From Chionis minor (lineage: Eukaryota; Chordata; Aves; Charadriiformes; Chionididae), in the NCBI GenBank assembly GCA_013398295.1, contig VZSF01000638.1, positions 375,609-439,608 of the forward strand: a stretch of 64,000 nucleotides of DNA, written 5' to 3'. The notes below the pieces were generated by a model, which was not told the origin of the DNA, did no database searches, and saw only the letters and a program-made list of their open reading frames with translations. Made by a program: the position numbers and the translations under genes. Shown here piece by piece: positions 12,501 through 22,400 of this stretch (positions within the stretch are counted from its first letter, which is position 1; every line of letters starts with the position of its first letter).

Positions 12501-15500
12501 CAGCAGAAGCCTGTTGCATGAACTGAAGTAGAAGCACGCTAAACGAACTTTAAGAAGGTGGCTTCTTAAACACCTCTCATCCTACTTGCCAATTTCTGCC
12601 GTTTCACTCAGTGCAGGCAGCAGGAAATCCAGCTGACTGGGAGGATGGACAGATTGAGATACTGTGTTCTGTGAGGGCTGGAGGAACAGTGCAGAGGTGG
12701 GAACAAGCACCTGGGAACTGCAAACAAAGAAAGATTTCCTAGGGAAATGATTCAGACATTCATCCAGGAAAAAGAATGAAGGGAGAAAGAAGTTAAAGGA
12801 TAATGTTTTGGCAAGACCTGGGAGTGACAGGAGAAAAAGAGGCTCTGGGGGTGGAATTTCTTCGATTAGGAGGAAGCAATTAAACAGTTTATCCTTTCTG
12901 CACCTAGAGCATCTTTGTTTCACTCTATTTATTGCAGCTCCATCAGGGAAACTGGACATCTGGAGAGACATTACACCAGTTCTGGGGGGGCGGAATGTGA
13001 CCTTGTTCTGGAAGGTGAGATATCGGTAGTGAAACAAAACCTTTCGTAAAGTGGTTGGAAACTCCTTCCCTGAACTTTAACAAGTTTGCGTGCACTGCAT
13101 AGCAATTTGGTATGAAAACGTCTTTTAAGAATCTATGACAAGTATTACATATAACGTATTTCAGAATGTATGTAGCTGTATGATGGTGTACTGTCCTAAT
13201 TATTTCAGACATATACTTCTGTTTTTCTAAGTATTATAGCAGGACAAATCCAATACTGGTTTCTGCATTTCCATTTCAACCAGTATACGTATAGAGACAA
13301 GTGTTTATATTCTTGCAGAAATAATGCATCAAATTAGTTATTTAAAGTTCTAAATGCTTCTCATGTTTGGTTTGGTGTTTTTTTGTAAAATTTACAAAGT
13401 AATTGATGTGTACTCCCGTAACTTTTTGCCCAGCAAGCACCAAGTTTTCGAGCAAATGGAAGAAGTATTTCATATGAAGTAACCTGGGAAAAAGTAGAAG
13501 ATGGCTCTAAGCCTGAGAGCATCTCCTTTTCATCAGTCTACAATAGCACAAGGATTTCTGTTGATAACCATTCCTACAGAATCAGTATCATGGCAAAGAA
13601 CAATGTTAATTATTCACTTCCTTCAGTATTGATCATCCCTAGAGCTACAGGTAACCATAGGAGTATTTTTAGTTAGATTTCCATTGTGTGAGTTTTGCTT
13701 CTGCTTATTTTAAGTGCAGTGATAGTTTGTCATCTTGGGGGAACAAATTAACCTGGCCTGTTAACTCACATCACTTGTATCTGGAAATTATTACTGTATT
13801 TTTGCCTACAGTGTGGTAACTGTGTGTATATTAATAGCTTTAGTGCCTTGATCCATCCCTTTAGAACAGAAAGTCCATTTTTCAAAGAGAGTCCCCACAG
13901 AGCAAAACACATTTAGCCTTAAACTAGGGCCTCAGACCTGCGGCAGGTGCCTCTCAGGGAACTCTTGTGTGTGATTAGCTTCTCAAAACTTTCTGTTTAA
14001 GACTCCAGGTTTCTGCAGCTGAGCTTTTAGCTTGTCAGCTTTCAGCATATGAAAGATCCCATATGTTTAATAGTGAAGGAACGCGGCTATTTTTATTATG
14101 GTTTTAACAGCTGAGCATAGAAACTATATTGATCTTCATTTATGAATGAGAGGTCTCATGCAGATTAATAATAGAGACTCTGTTTTGTTCATTCCTAGGC
14201 ACTGAAGAGCTTAAAGAAGAACAGGTTAATGGTACAGATGATGGAATTTTTATTTCCTGGGAGCCCAGACATATATATGACAGTTACATTATTGATTGGT
14301 GTAACTTTCCCATGTTGCAGCCTTGTGATTTGCAGTGGAAGAGATTTGGGCCCAACACTTCCAGTGCTCTGATCAACTCAGGTGAAAGCTGAACTATTTT
14401 TCTTTCTGATGCCTGTGCAGCAACCTTTCATGCTGTGGGCACTAATTGAATTTAGGAAACAAATGCTGTGGAATATTGAAATCTGTGCAGTGCAGGTGTA
14501 ATTTTTCAGAGGCATGTGGCATCATGTTTTGCCTCGCAAAAGAATTAGACACCACATATGTGTCAGCATGATTAAGCCTTGGCAGTCAGCATAGTATTTT
14601 AGAAAAGTTGGCATAATATTTTAGAAAAAAACTTCTGAGTAGCTTGAAGGAGGATGGTGAGGTTAATGAAGGAGTTAAAAATCTTTTAGCAGGAGAGATG
14701 CAAAATTTGTAACATGGTCACAAGTTTAGACTTGGGAAGTTTGGCACCCCCTGTGTAGTGAGAGGTTTAGTGCTGTCATTATGCTACAAATAATGTGTTT
14801 CAGCACCATTCCTTGCTTAGGACCAGTTGTGTGGTTTTTGTCTCAGTAGTGGCCGTTAGACCTAACTCCTTTCTGACCGTCTGAGAGTTGCTCTGATACA
14901 CTTCTGCAGCTGCCAGAATACAGCCTTCCTGGAATCTCTCGAGCTGAGAGTTCTCTTTGGGATGAAACATGTTTCAACAAAATTTGACTGAACGCATTTC
15001 AATATGCAATAAAGGAAATACACTTCATTTCATACAGACATGTGGGAGCCTGCCTCCTTGCTGAGGGAGAGACTGGTAACACACGGAAAAAAATGTCCAG
15101 TTCTTCAGTGGGTTGCACTTGGTTAATCTGAATGGGAGTGGATGTCAGTGAGGATAATGTGGAATCCTGGTGCATGGGTATGTGTCTACCTTAAACAGTC
15201 CAAAACACGACCTTTGCCTGTGCCAGAAATGGAAATGAAATAATCTTGCTCTTTGATGCATTTGGAGTATATTGTGCACTCACATTGAATACTTCGGGAC
15301 AACAAAAATATAACTCCTTCCCAGTTCTCTCTTTCAGACAGAATAAACGTGTTCAATTCACATTATGCACACTAAGAATTGGTTTACCCTGTGTCTCCTT
15401 CAGTTGCTTTTATAGCAAAATAGCACAAAAGGATGATTTCTAATGGATTATATGTCTCTGTAGAAAGCAGTTAAGTAAAAGCAAATCCAAAAGACAAACC

Positions 15501-18500
15501 ATTAACCAGTTTCACTATTTTCTAGCTGCTTTTGTTCCGGGGGTGAGATACAACTTCCACATCTACGGATCTCTTGCTAATAGACCCTCCTTACTGGAGA
15601 CGAAAACTGGCTATCTCAGGGAGCTACGTAAGTTGGCAACGTATTTAGAGTTTGTGTATTTGCTAAAGTCATCTGTCACAAACAGAAGAATTACACAGCC
15701 TGCCTCCTGCAGCTGCCTAAAAATATATTTTCTGTGTTGTTTCTATATCATCAGTGAAGCATTTAAAATATGTACAATGTACGAGGCCCTACATCAAGGA
15801 TATTTGACTAGGGCAGTGGCCAGGCAGAGTCCGTGTTAATTGGAATAGCTAAACAAAGCTGTGATTAACAGTCACTGCTTTCTGTAGAATGTGGACAGCA
15901 TGAAGGCTTTGTGAAGTTGACAGTTGTTGTGGAGTGCTTTGGTTTTGTTCAGCTCCTAAATACAAGTAGGATATAAACAGAAACGCCACATTTGAATTTA
16001 GACATTTTTCAATTGAGAAGATAAACATTCTTGAAGAACAATGGCAAGTTTAACTTGAATTTCCTTTCCTGCAGCTCCTCTCCGTGACCCTACTGTGGAA
16101 AAAGTTGAACTGACTTTCAATGCAGTAGCACTTACTTGGGATTATCACATCGCGAATGAGTCTGGCTTTGTAAGAGGCTACCATGTTTACATGTCACCTG
16201 TACAAGAGGACTGTAGTTTGAAAGGATCCAAAAAACATGTTCTCCCAGGTAACTGAGCTCTGGGATTTAGGAATTTCTGTCATCGATACAGGCGAAAGAC
16301 TTTGTGTCTGTTGTTGATACTGCAACCTCTTAGAAAGTTCACATTAGGAAGGCAAATTGGGTCATTAGGCAATACATAGATTTTAACACCTGCTGCTTTT
16401 GATTCCACTCTAATGCTTGAGATGCTACATGGGTGGAAGTGGGTCATGGCTTTATACATATTTATATCCCCTGTCCTGTTGTCTATGGCTCCTTTTAACT
16501 CCAGTGTGAGCTCCAGAAAAGATTCTTGCAGTACTGTAGCAGCAGACAAGTTTCTGCCTTTTGTGATCTGAGTTCTGGATGAATTTCGAAAACATCTGTT
16601 TGTGGTCTACTTGGATGAGACTCATCAGAAGCATGTTAGTTTACTATGATTTGGGGTATTTTAGAAACAGATGGGATACAATTTATTTCCTTCAGAACTG
16701 GAGCACTCTGTAAATTCCCCATTTAAATTCTTTTATAGTGAAAGTATTTGTGGCCGTGCTCTACAGTGGAGTTCCTTCAGCAGAACTGAGCTGTGGGATG
16801 GCACAAAGCCACGTTTAAACTTTTATATCTGGTCTTCCTGCTCCACACTCAAAACTGCTCCAGATGACTTTGCTCCATTATGGTTTTCAGATGTTTCAGA
16901 CATGTTCAAGGATTTTTTGGTTGGTTTTTTTTTCTTGCCTCTTCTTCCAGTTGGGTCATGTCCTGTATGAGATCCTTCTGCTGATTAGACTAGTACCAGG
17001 CTGAAAAGCTTAGTTTGAACTAAAGGAGGGTTATGTAGGAGGTCCTGTCAGAACTAAACTAACCATAGAAGTACCATAATTCTGCAAGTAATCTTGGTTA
17101 GACTTTGGAATGTTTAAATCGAAGATTTCTTGCTTCCCAGTTTGTCTAAGCTAGCAGACAAAGGGTGTGACTGGGAACAGGAGGAATAAGCTAACCCTTT
17201 TCTCCCTGGGGTCTGGGAGTTGCACAATAGAGAGGCAAAAGTGGGCTTTTTAGGCAGAGATTTTTTGCTTTTGATTATCTTCAAAGAACTTGACCTAAGG
17301 TTAAGGGCTACAGGATGCTGGTGAAAAAGGAAATGGCAAAACCCAAATCATTCTGTTAAAAAGCTCTGTTAAAAGGAAATGAAAATAAACGGTTGCAGCT
17401 TTTGACAGCAAGTTACTAGGTGGTCTGCCAGAGGATGGGCAATGCTGTGGACAGCTCAGTTGGAAGGGATGTGAGTTCAGCAGTGAGTCAGGATGCATCA
17501 TCTTTCTCAGAAGAAAGTGTGCAAGTTCCAAAGAAGGCGGGTTGCAAATGTTATTTCAGTGGTCCAGTAGTGTCAGTTAAGCTTAATGGTAACATTTTGG
17601 GGAAGTATTATTGCAACCTTTCAATACTTTAAGGGGCCTTATAAGAAAGATGGAGAGAGACTTTTTACCAAGGCTTGTAGTCATAGGACAAGGCATAATG
17701 GCATTACACTGGAAGAGGGCAGATTTAGATTAGATATTAGGAAGAAATTCTTTACTGTGAGGGTGGTGAGACACTGGAAGATGTTGCCCAGGGAAGTTGT
17801 GGAGGCCCCATCCCTGGAAGTGTTCAAGGCCAGGTTGGATGGGGCTTTGAGCAAGCAGGTCTAGCGGGAGGTGTCCTTGCCCATGGCAGGGGGTTGGAAC
17901 TAGATGATCTTTAAGGTCCCTTCCAACCTAAACCATTTTGTGACTCTGTGACTCTCTTATCTGTTTCATTTTAGATGGTTCAGTGCTATGTAAATACACA
18001 ATTGAAAACCCAGAAGAAAAGAGATACACCGTGAAACACCTATTGCCAAACACAAAATACAAACTAGTGGTTAAAGCATATACAGGTGGAGGAGAGACTC
18101 CCATCATTAACTTTAGATATATAGATACACCGTTTAACTGTGAGTATCGGCTGGGGAAAACTTGTCTTCTTGCAGAAGGATGGGGTGATTTAAAAGGCTA
18201 GAATAATCCTCCTTTCTCAAGGGAAAACATTTAATTCAGTGTAATTGAATTACACTTGAGAAAGGATCCAACTGAGAAATTTACATACTGACATGGCATT
18301 TTGATGCTTTTAAGTAGCTATATTTTTTATTTTAGAATGAAAATAATTTTACATCCTAATTCAAGTCTAATATCTTTCTGGGAAATGGTTTAATCTGTGC
18401 ACATTTGCATGACTAGTGAGTCCTGTTTGCTAGAATGCGTTGAAGAATTGCATTTGGATTTAACTAGTTTTCTAATATGGGAAAAACTACAGACCTGTGT

Positions 18501-21500
18501 GCAAACAGGTAATTTCTATGCGGACTCTTGAACTTCTAATTTTGATTCTTATTCTCATCAGCCTTTAAATCCATTGCCGAGTCAACTCCTTGATAAGTCA
18601 GTAAGAAAGGGTTGTTGGCTTGAGCGTTGTAGTTTGCTAACTTGGCAGAGGTGATCATCAAAGCAGAACAGGAAGTCACTTGCCTGTAGTTCTGTTCCTT
18701 TGGAAGTACCACTCTGCAGTTGTGGCTGTGAAACTTACGATCCAAATCAGAGGTGCCTGGTTTTGAAAAATTGGTTGGCTAGCAAAGGATTAAGCATTGG
18801 CTTTTGCAAGGAGACTTCATGTTTTAGGCTAACTAGCAGAAATGTGTCTAAACCCTCATGGTACCCTCACAGAGGCAGTTTGGCCTCTAACACCCGCGTT
18901 CCAGATCCCATTAGCCAGCCTTCTCTTGTGCAGGCATAGACATTTCTATAGCGATGCAGGGAATCAAAATGAAGGCTTAATTAACCCAGAAAAGATAAAA
19001 GGAGAATGAAACACGTGGCCGTTCCCTGTTGTGGACTGTGGTAGGGATGCACAGACTGGCTGGCACAGGGCAGAGCTCACTGGCCAGGGTAGAGGAAGAG
19101 CAAGCAGTAACCAGTGCTTCCCCTCGGCCTGCTTATTATAGCCTCAGCTGCTCCTGAAAGCCATAGCCCACGGCTATGTCTTCCAGCTAGGAGAAAATAC
19201 TGAGATTCTTGTGTCAGCATAAATCCTAGGAGAGCAAAAGCACTTGTATAATGCCTTGCCTTGCTATAGTCCATCCATACTGGAGGTACAGATGTTCTGT
19301 CACTGCCTCATGGTAAAAATCTGTCTTTGGGGATCCAAGAGAAAACCTAAACGACATAGTTAAGTGAGATTATCATTGTCTTAACTTTTGGAAATTTAGC
19401 CTTACAGTTAAGATGCTAACATGAAGGCAAGTTAAAAGTGATCTAGTGATAATTCAGTTTTGGTCCAAAGATTTACAGCTGTATTCCAGAACTTCCAGCC
19501 AAACTATCTTACATCCATGGACCGCACAGTTTTACTGATGACTTAGTGGTAGGCATCCCCCATGGGCTTGGTGTTATTTTTGTCCCAGAAAGTCAGGCTA
19601 TATTGACTTTAACCGGTGAGAAGTTGAAAACACATTTTTAAAGTATTTTTCTTTCACAGCAAACATGCTGTACCTTCTAGTCCTGCTAGTGATAGTTCCA
19701 TCACTAGTAGCAGCTATATGCAGCTGGAAGATGAAATGGTAAGTTATAATGCATTTTTCTGTTGTAGACAGAGAACATAACTAGCCTAATTCACAAACCA
19801 CAGCTGAAGCTTGTTGCTTCCAGCCTGTTCTAAGGCCTCATTCATTTTTTTCCTTTGGCTGTTCAACTGTGTGGATGTTGTAAGTACTTGGCTTGCGGCA
19901 TTTCTGACACTCTCATCATCTGCTGTTGTTTCTATACATATCTATGTGTTTCTTCTCCTGGTAGAATGTGCTTTGATGAGAGAACAAAATGTCATTTGTT
20001 TTTCTGTCTGATTTCCAGGGTGAAGGAGTGCTGCTGTCCTGTAATACCTAGTCCTAACAAGAGCAAAGCACTGTCGTTCAAAGAGTTTAAGGTAAGATTA
20101 CTGAAAATACAGTATTTTTAATTTTTCCATTCTTTGGTTATTAAAGTTTCAGAAAAATATTTTTCTTGTGTTGACTACATTTACAAATGAGTGACGCTCA
20201 CTGTACAGAAATTAACATAATTTAGTATCATCAATTAGTTGAAAATTCTCCTTTTGATATTCATGTGACTCTGCAGTGATCAGTTTATATTCCGCAGTCT
20301 GTTACAGCAAAAAAGTGAAAGCATAGCCACAGAATAAATCAAGTCTTTTGATACTGTAGGTAATTATTCCATTATGACTGTTCAAAACCCAGCACTGCCT
20401 GAACCCAACAGCCCGGAGGACACTGCGCTTGCTGCAGCCTGTGAACTGTGTCTGCTCGCAGAGCGATGGGCTTGCTGGCCCTTGGGAGGGTGCAGGGGGA
20501 TCGGATCTGCCCGGCGCTGCCAGGTCTGGTATAGGGAGGGGATTGGCAAAAGGTCCTCGGCTTCTTCCGCAGGCCCTTTGAACGAGGAGCTGCTGCTGCT
20601 TCCCTGCTGCATACAAGGGGGTGACAAAACTAGGAGCCTGTCTTTACCCTGGCGCCTTTGCTGCTGGTGTTCACGGAACGCTGGCACCAGAGGGAGGAGT
20701 CTGTACAACCTACCAGCCCCTGCTGCTGCCTTCCATTTGTGAGTGGTTCAGACGAAAAACTGCACGCATCAAAAACCTGGCAAAGCCATTAAAGTACAGG
20801 GACATGGTTCCTTATTCAAATGTAGACGTATTGAAGTTAAAAAACAAACCTCTACATTATTCTGATAAATTCCACATACAATACAGCTTCCATTGAACAT
20901 TCTGTACATATATTTTCCTTCAAATTCTGTTCTTGTATTTGAAAAATCCAAACTAAAAAAGTGTTTAAGACAATACTAGAAGTGCTTGAAGTAATCATGC
21001 CCTTTCCTTTGCACTGGGCTCCTTACGCTGTGTAATTTTTTTGTTTTCTAGAATCATAGAACGTTAGGGGTTGGAAGGGACCTCTGGAGATCATCCGGTC
21101 CAACCCTCCTGCCAGAGCAGGTTCATTTACAGCAGGTTGCACAGGATGGCGTCCAGGCGGGTTTGGGATGTCTCCAGAGTCACAGATTCCACCACCTCTC
21201 TGAGCAGCCTCAAAGGACAGAAGTTCCTCCTCATGTTCAGATGGAACTTCCTATATTCAAGTTTGTGCCCATTACCTCTTGTCCTGTCACTGGGCACCAC
21301 TGGAAAAAGACTGGCCCCCTCCTCCCGGCACCCTCCCTTTAAGTATTTGTAAACATTGATGAGATCCCCTCTCAGTCTTCTCTTCTCCAGACTAAAAAGA
21401 CCCAAATCCCTCAGCCTTTTCTCATCAGAAAGATGCTCCAGCCCCCTAATCATCTTCGTAGCCCTTTGCTGCACCATCTCCAGCAGTTCCCTGTCCTTCT

Positions 21501-22400
21501 TAAACTGGGGAGCCCAGAACTGGACACAGTACTCCAGATGTGGCCTCACCAGGGCAGAGTAGAGGGGGAGGATGACCTCCCTCCACCTGCTGGCCACACT
21601 CCTCTTGGTGCACCCCAGGATGCCATTGGCCTTCTTGGCCACAAGGGCACATTGCTGGCTCATGGTCATCCTGTTGTCCACCAGGACTCCCAGGTCCCTC
21701 TCTGCAGAACTGCTTTCCAGCAGGTCAGCCCCCAGCCTGTGCTGGTGCAGGGGGTTATTCCTGCCCAGGTGCAGGACCCTACACTTGCCTTTGTTGAATT
21801 TCATACAGTTTCTCTCTGCCCAACTCTCCAGGTCATGACCCTGTCCAAGTTGCGCTGAATGGCAGCACAGCCTTCTGGTGTGTCACCACCCCTCCTAGCT
21901 TTGTGTTACCAGCAAACTTGCTGATGATTCTCTTGCATATGATTCTTTTGTAGATTGGTTCTGAGAAAGTATTGAAAATAAGTGACTGCATTCCTGACAT
22001 GCTAGCAGTGGACACTAAGGCCGAAGCCCAGAAACTACATCCATGGGGCCAGTTGTCTTCAGTGCCAACAGATAAGACTGATGGTCACAATTCTTCCTGG
22101 ATTTACCCTAGTGACAATGAAAAGAGAGACTTTACACCCCCATCAACACCTCAGACTCACACCTGGTTTGAAAATTTTGCGTATTCTTCTCATCTTTCAG
22201 TTGAACGCAATCCCTCTCAAATACCAGAGACACCAGAAGGAAGCGAGCCAGAACTGCCAGTAGTGCTGTACCAGCCACACAACTACTTAAATACTTTTAA
22301 TGAAGATGCTGCCTCAACACCCAGAGAAACATCTGGCAGAAAGACCAGTCTGAGATATATGTCACAAACAGCTGTGCACTGCCTGGGGAGGAGGCTTTGA
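507..22400 (+). CDS. OSMR: Oncostatin M receptor subunit beta, whole coding span (17 exons, first one tentative)
   Basis: Type I cytokine receptor of the gp130/LIFR family. It pairs with gp130 to bind oncostatin M (and with IL31RA for IL-31 in mammals) at the plasma membrane and signals through JAK1/JAK2 and STAT3. Coding exons: 507-573 (tentative), 1574-1737, 4405-4564, 6155-6436, 7058-7187, 8555-8712, 10853-10989, 12248-12407, 12938-13014, 13434-13650, 14199-14381, 15526-15627, 16075-16248, 17975-18139, 19660-19738, 20019-20091, 21954-22400. All junctions are GT-AG and all phases agree. With the first exon the product has 924 residues: WSQWS at about 120-124, Ig-like domain about 131-224, WSEWS about 405-409, transmembrane helix about 728-747, YMSQ at about 911. 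OSMR is preferred over its paralogue LIFR because the tail shares SDCIPD, FEN..Y and Y.SQ blocks with human OSMR (from memory) and because RICTOR is the neighbour. 5' UTR and promoter are not identified. Confidence 0.93.
1574..1737 (+). CDS. OSMR: OSMR exon 2: first half of domain D1
   Basis: Acceptor tgctag, donor gtaagt. Enters in phase 1 and leaves in phase 0. Translates to the A-E strands of the N-terminal cytokine-binding half module ([16 protein letters not shown]). Human OSMR has a similar ...SLHLQW... block followed by FQIQI in this place. Alternative readings of this stretch in other frames are short. Confidence 0.88.
1738..4404 (+). other. OSMR intron 2
   Basis: 2.7 kb. No repeat family recognised. 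Overlapping open frames on both strands at 1878-2241 have no recognisable protein features. Confidence 0.6.
4405..4564 (+). CDS. OSMR: OSMR exon 3: second half of D1 with WSQWS box
   Basis: Acceptor ttatag, donor gtaagc. Starts in phase 0 and ends in phase 1. Contains [13 protein letters not shown] and the signature WSQWS (encoded near 4531-4545), which identifies a class I cytokine-receptor module. The LxWxWxSxLPLEC pattern is shared with human OSMR. Confidence 0.93.
4565..6154 (+). other. OSMR intron 3
   Basis: 1.6 kb. Nothing recognised beyond ordinary AT-rich intron. Confidence 0.6.
6155..6436 (+). CDS. OSMR: OSMR exon 4: Ig-like domain D2
   Basis: One 282-bp exon flanked by phase-1 introns, the usual arrangement for an exchangeable Ig domain. 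Visible blocks are [11 protein letters not shown] and ITVYCKES, supplying the core cysteine pair. In the family this domain contributes to site III contact with the cytokine. Acceptor ttgcag, donor gtaagt. Confidence 0.92.
7058..7187 (+). CDS. OSMR: OSMR exon 5: first half of D3
   Basis: Begins [11 protein letters not shown] and carries the C-X9-C-X-W motif (C at DFSC, then TCTW) typical of the N-terminal half of a cytokine-binding module. The acceptor used must be the AG at 7056-7057: using the AG two bases later gives an immediate stop. Donor gtaagc; leaves in phase 2. Confidence 0.91.
8261..8331. repeat. Short local duplication in OSMR intron 5
   Basis: The 14-mer taaagtaaacttag occurs at 8261 and 8318, with a second repeated motif (ttagctgtatct) between them: a small segmental duplication with drift. 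Confidence 0.7.
8555..8712 (+). CDS. OSMR: OSMR exon 6: second half of D3
   Basis: Acceptor catag, donor gtaagg. Phase 2 in, phase 1 out. Contains [15 protein letters not shown] and ends DVTHR, matching the NFTL..EN.L...NLTHR block of human OSMR/LIFR. A local [13 protein letters not shown] segment has four cysteines, more than I recall for human OSMR at this place. Confidence 0.9.
10685..10721. repeat. Short direct repeat in OSMR intron 6
   Basis: ctctttagtaatttat is present twice, 21 nt apart, shortly before exon 7. Confidence 0.7.
10853..10989 (+). CDS. OSMR: OSMR exon 7: first half of D4
   Basis: Acceptor ggcag, donor gtatga. Phase 1 in, phase 0 out. Encodes [12 protein letters not shown]...ITLYWKYRN...FCQTEVR, a fibronectin III half-domain in the position of the second half of the cytokine-binding module. 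Confidence 0.9.
12248..12407 (+). CDS. OSMR: OSMR exon 8: second half of D4 with WSEWS box
   Basis: Acceptor ttgcag, donor gtatgt. Contains [20 protein letters not shown] followed by RWSEWS. The FW(K/R)WSEWS block is characteristic of the gp130/LIFR/OSMR group and marks the functional cytokine-binding module. Confidence 0.95.
12938..13014 (+). CDS. OSMR: OSMR exon 9: start of D5
   Basis: A 77-bp exon: [10 protein letters not shown]...NVTLFWK. Acceptor ttgcag, donor gtgaga; phase 1 in, phase 0 out. Corresponds to the APDVWR...VTLFWK start of the first membrane-proximal FnIII domain. A 151-codon open frame on the opposite strand here is a shadow. Confidence 0.9.
13434..13650 (+). CDS. OSMR: OSMR exon 10: remainder of D5
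   Basis: Acceptor gcccag, donor gtaacc. Contains ISYEVTWEK and [17 protein letters not shown], the C-C' and F-G strands of an FnIII domain (human FYNVVVE and YQICVIANNSVGASPAS). Phase 0 in, phase 1 out. Confidence 0.9.
14199..14381 (+). CDS. OSMR: OSMR exon 11: first half of D6
   Basis: Acceptor cctag, donor gtgaaa; phase 1 both sides. Encodes [10 protein letters not shown]...YIIDWCNF...[12 protein letters not shown]. The Y-V/I-I/V-DWC and QWK..GPNT.S blocks are diagnostic of OSMR/LIFR D6. Confidence 0.92.
15526..15627 (+). CDS. OSMR: OSMR exon 12: second half of D6
   Basis: Acceptor tctag, donor gtaagt; phase 1 both sides. Encodes [13 protein letters not shown] and [10 protein letters not shown], matching F(R/V)PG(V/I)RY.F.IYG and KTGY..EL of the family. 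Confidence 0.92.
16075..16248 (+). CDS. OSMR: OSMR exon 13: first half of D7
   Basis: Acceptor tgcag, donor gtaact; phase 1 both sides. Encodes APL-type linker then VALTWDYH and [13 protein letters not shown], matching the GFIQGYHVYL block of human OSMR. Confidence 0.92.
17614..17957 (+). mobile_element. CR1 LINE 3' fragment (CR1-A), sense in OSMR intron 13
   Basis: Typical CR1 3' sequence: a degenerate ORF2 end ([20 protein letters not shown]), the GTTGGAACTAGATGATCTTTAAGG segment in shortened form, and a terminal octamer repeat TGACTCTG-TGACTCT. It ends about 17 nt before OSMR exon 14. The 5' boundary is approximate. Confidence 0.9.
17975..18139 (+). CDS. OSMR: OSMR exon 14: second half of D7
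   Basis: Acceptor attttag, donor gtgagt; phase 1 both sides. Contains [20 protein letters not shown] and [15 protein letters not shown]; human OSMR has CCKYKIDNPEEK in this place. A sense CR1 tail ends only about 17 nt before this exon. Confidence 0.93.
18140..19659 (+). other. OSMR intron 14
   Basis: 1.5 kb, no repeat family recognised, no exon-like segment. Confidence 0.55.
19660..19738 (+). CDS. OSMR: OSMR exon 15: transmembrane helix
   Basis: Encodes a roughly 20-residue hydrophobic run ([19 protein letters not shown]) followed by a basic stop-transfer segment WKMKW. Acceptor cacag, donor gtaagt; phase 1 in, phase 2 out. Confidence 0.92.
20019..20091 (+). CDS. OSMR: OSMR exon 16: juxtamembrane box 1
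   Basis: Encodes [19 protein letters not shown], the proline-rich box 1 (W-(V/I)-KE-C...IP.P.KS) that binds JAK1 in the family. Acceptor tccag, donor gtaaga. Phase 2 in, phase 0 out. Confidence 0.92.
20092..21953 (+). other. OSMR intron 16
   Basis: 1.86 kb. Contains a GC-rich, CpG-containing island at about 20.39-20.74 kb that is open in several frames on both strands, and CR1-B at 21050-21922. Only about 31 nt of non-CR1 sequence remains before exon 17. Confidence 0.7.
21050..21922 (-). mobile_element. CR1 LINE 3' fragment (CR1-B), antisense in last OSMR intron
   Basis: On the - strand it carries a 225-codon open frame (21127-21804) for the C-terminal part of CR1 ORF2, with blocks [45 protein letters not shown] and [20 protein letters not shown]. 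It is 5'-truncated just after the reverse-transcriptase core ([11 protein letters not shown]). The truncated end lies about 31 nt before OSMR exon 17. Confidence 0.93.
21954..22400 (+). CDS. OSMR: OSMR exon 17: cytoplasmic tail and stop codon
   Basis: Acceptor ttttgtag immediately after a CR1 insert. 148 codons plus TGA at 22398-22400. Landmarks shared with human OSMR from memory: ISDCIPD near the start, WFENFAY in the middle (human FENLTY, a Shc-docking tyrosine), and TSLRYMSQ near the end (human TSLNYVSQ, STAT3-type Y-x-x-Q). The tail stops 10 residues after the YMSQ motif, about 50 residues earlier than human. The +1 frame stays open for another 22 codons after the shift point, so a recent frameshift or sequence error is possible. 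Confidence 0.9.
   Translation: MGSEKVLKISDCIPDMLAVDTKAEAQKLHPWGQLSSVPTDKTDGHNSSWIYPSDNEKRDFTPPSTPQTHTWFENFAYSSHLSVERNPSQIPETPEGSEPELPVVLYQPHNYLNTFNEDAASTPRETSGRKTSLRYMSQTAVHCLGRRL

Noticed and set aside
12582..13037. 151-codon - strand frame overlapping OSMR exon 9
   Set aside because: Antisense shadow of a real exon and its flanks; phenylalanine/serine-rich translation of pyrimidine tracts.
21127..21804. 225-codon - strand open frame as a host gene
   Set aside because: Its motifs are CR1 ORF2 ([19 protein letters not shown] and others), so it is a LINE remnant.
507..22400. Assigning the + strand receptor to LIFR
   Set aside because: Domain order is the same, but the cytoplasmic tail blocks (SDCIPD, FEN..Y, TSL.Y.SQ), the [13 protein letters not shown] and PEEK segments and the RICTOR neighbour fit OSMR better.
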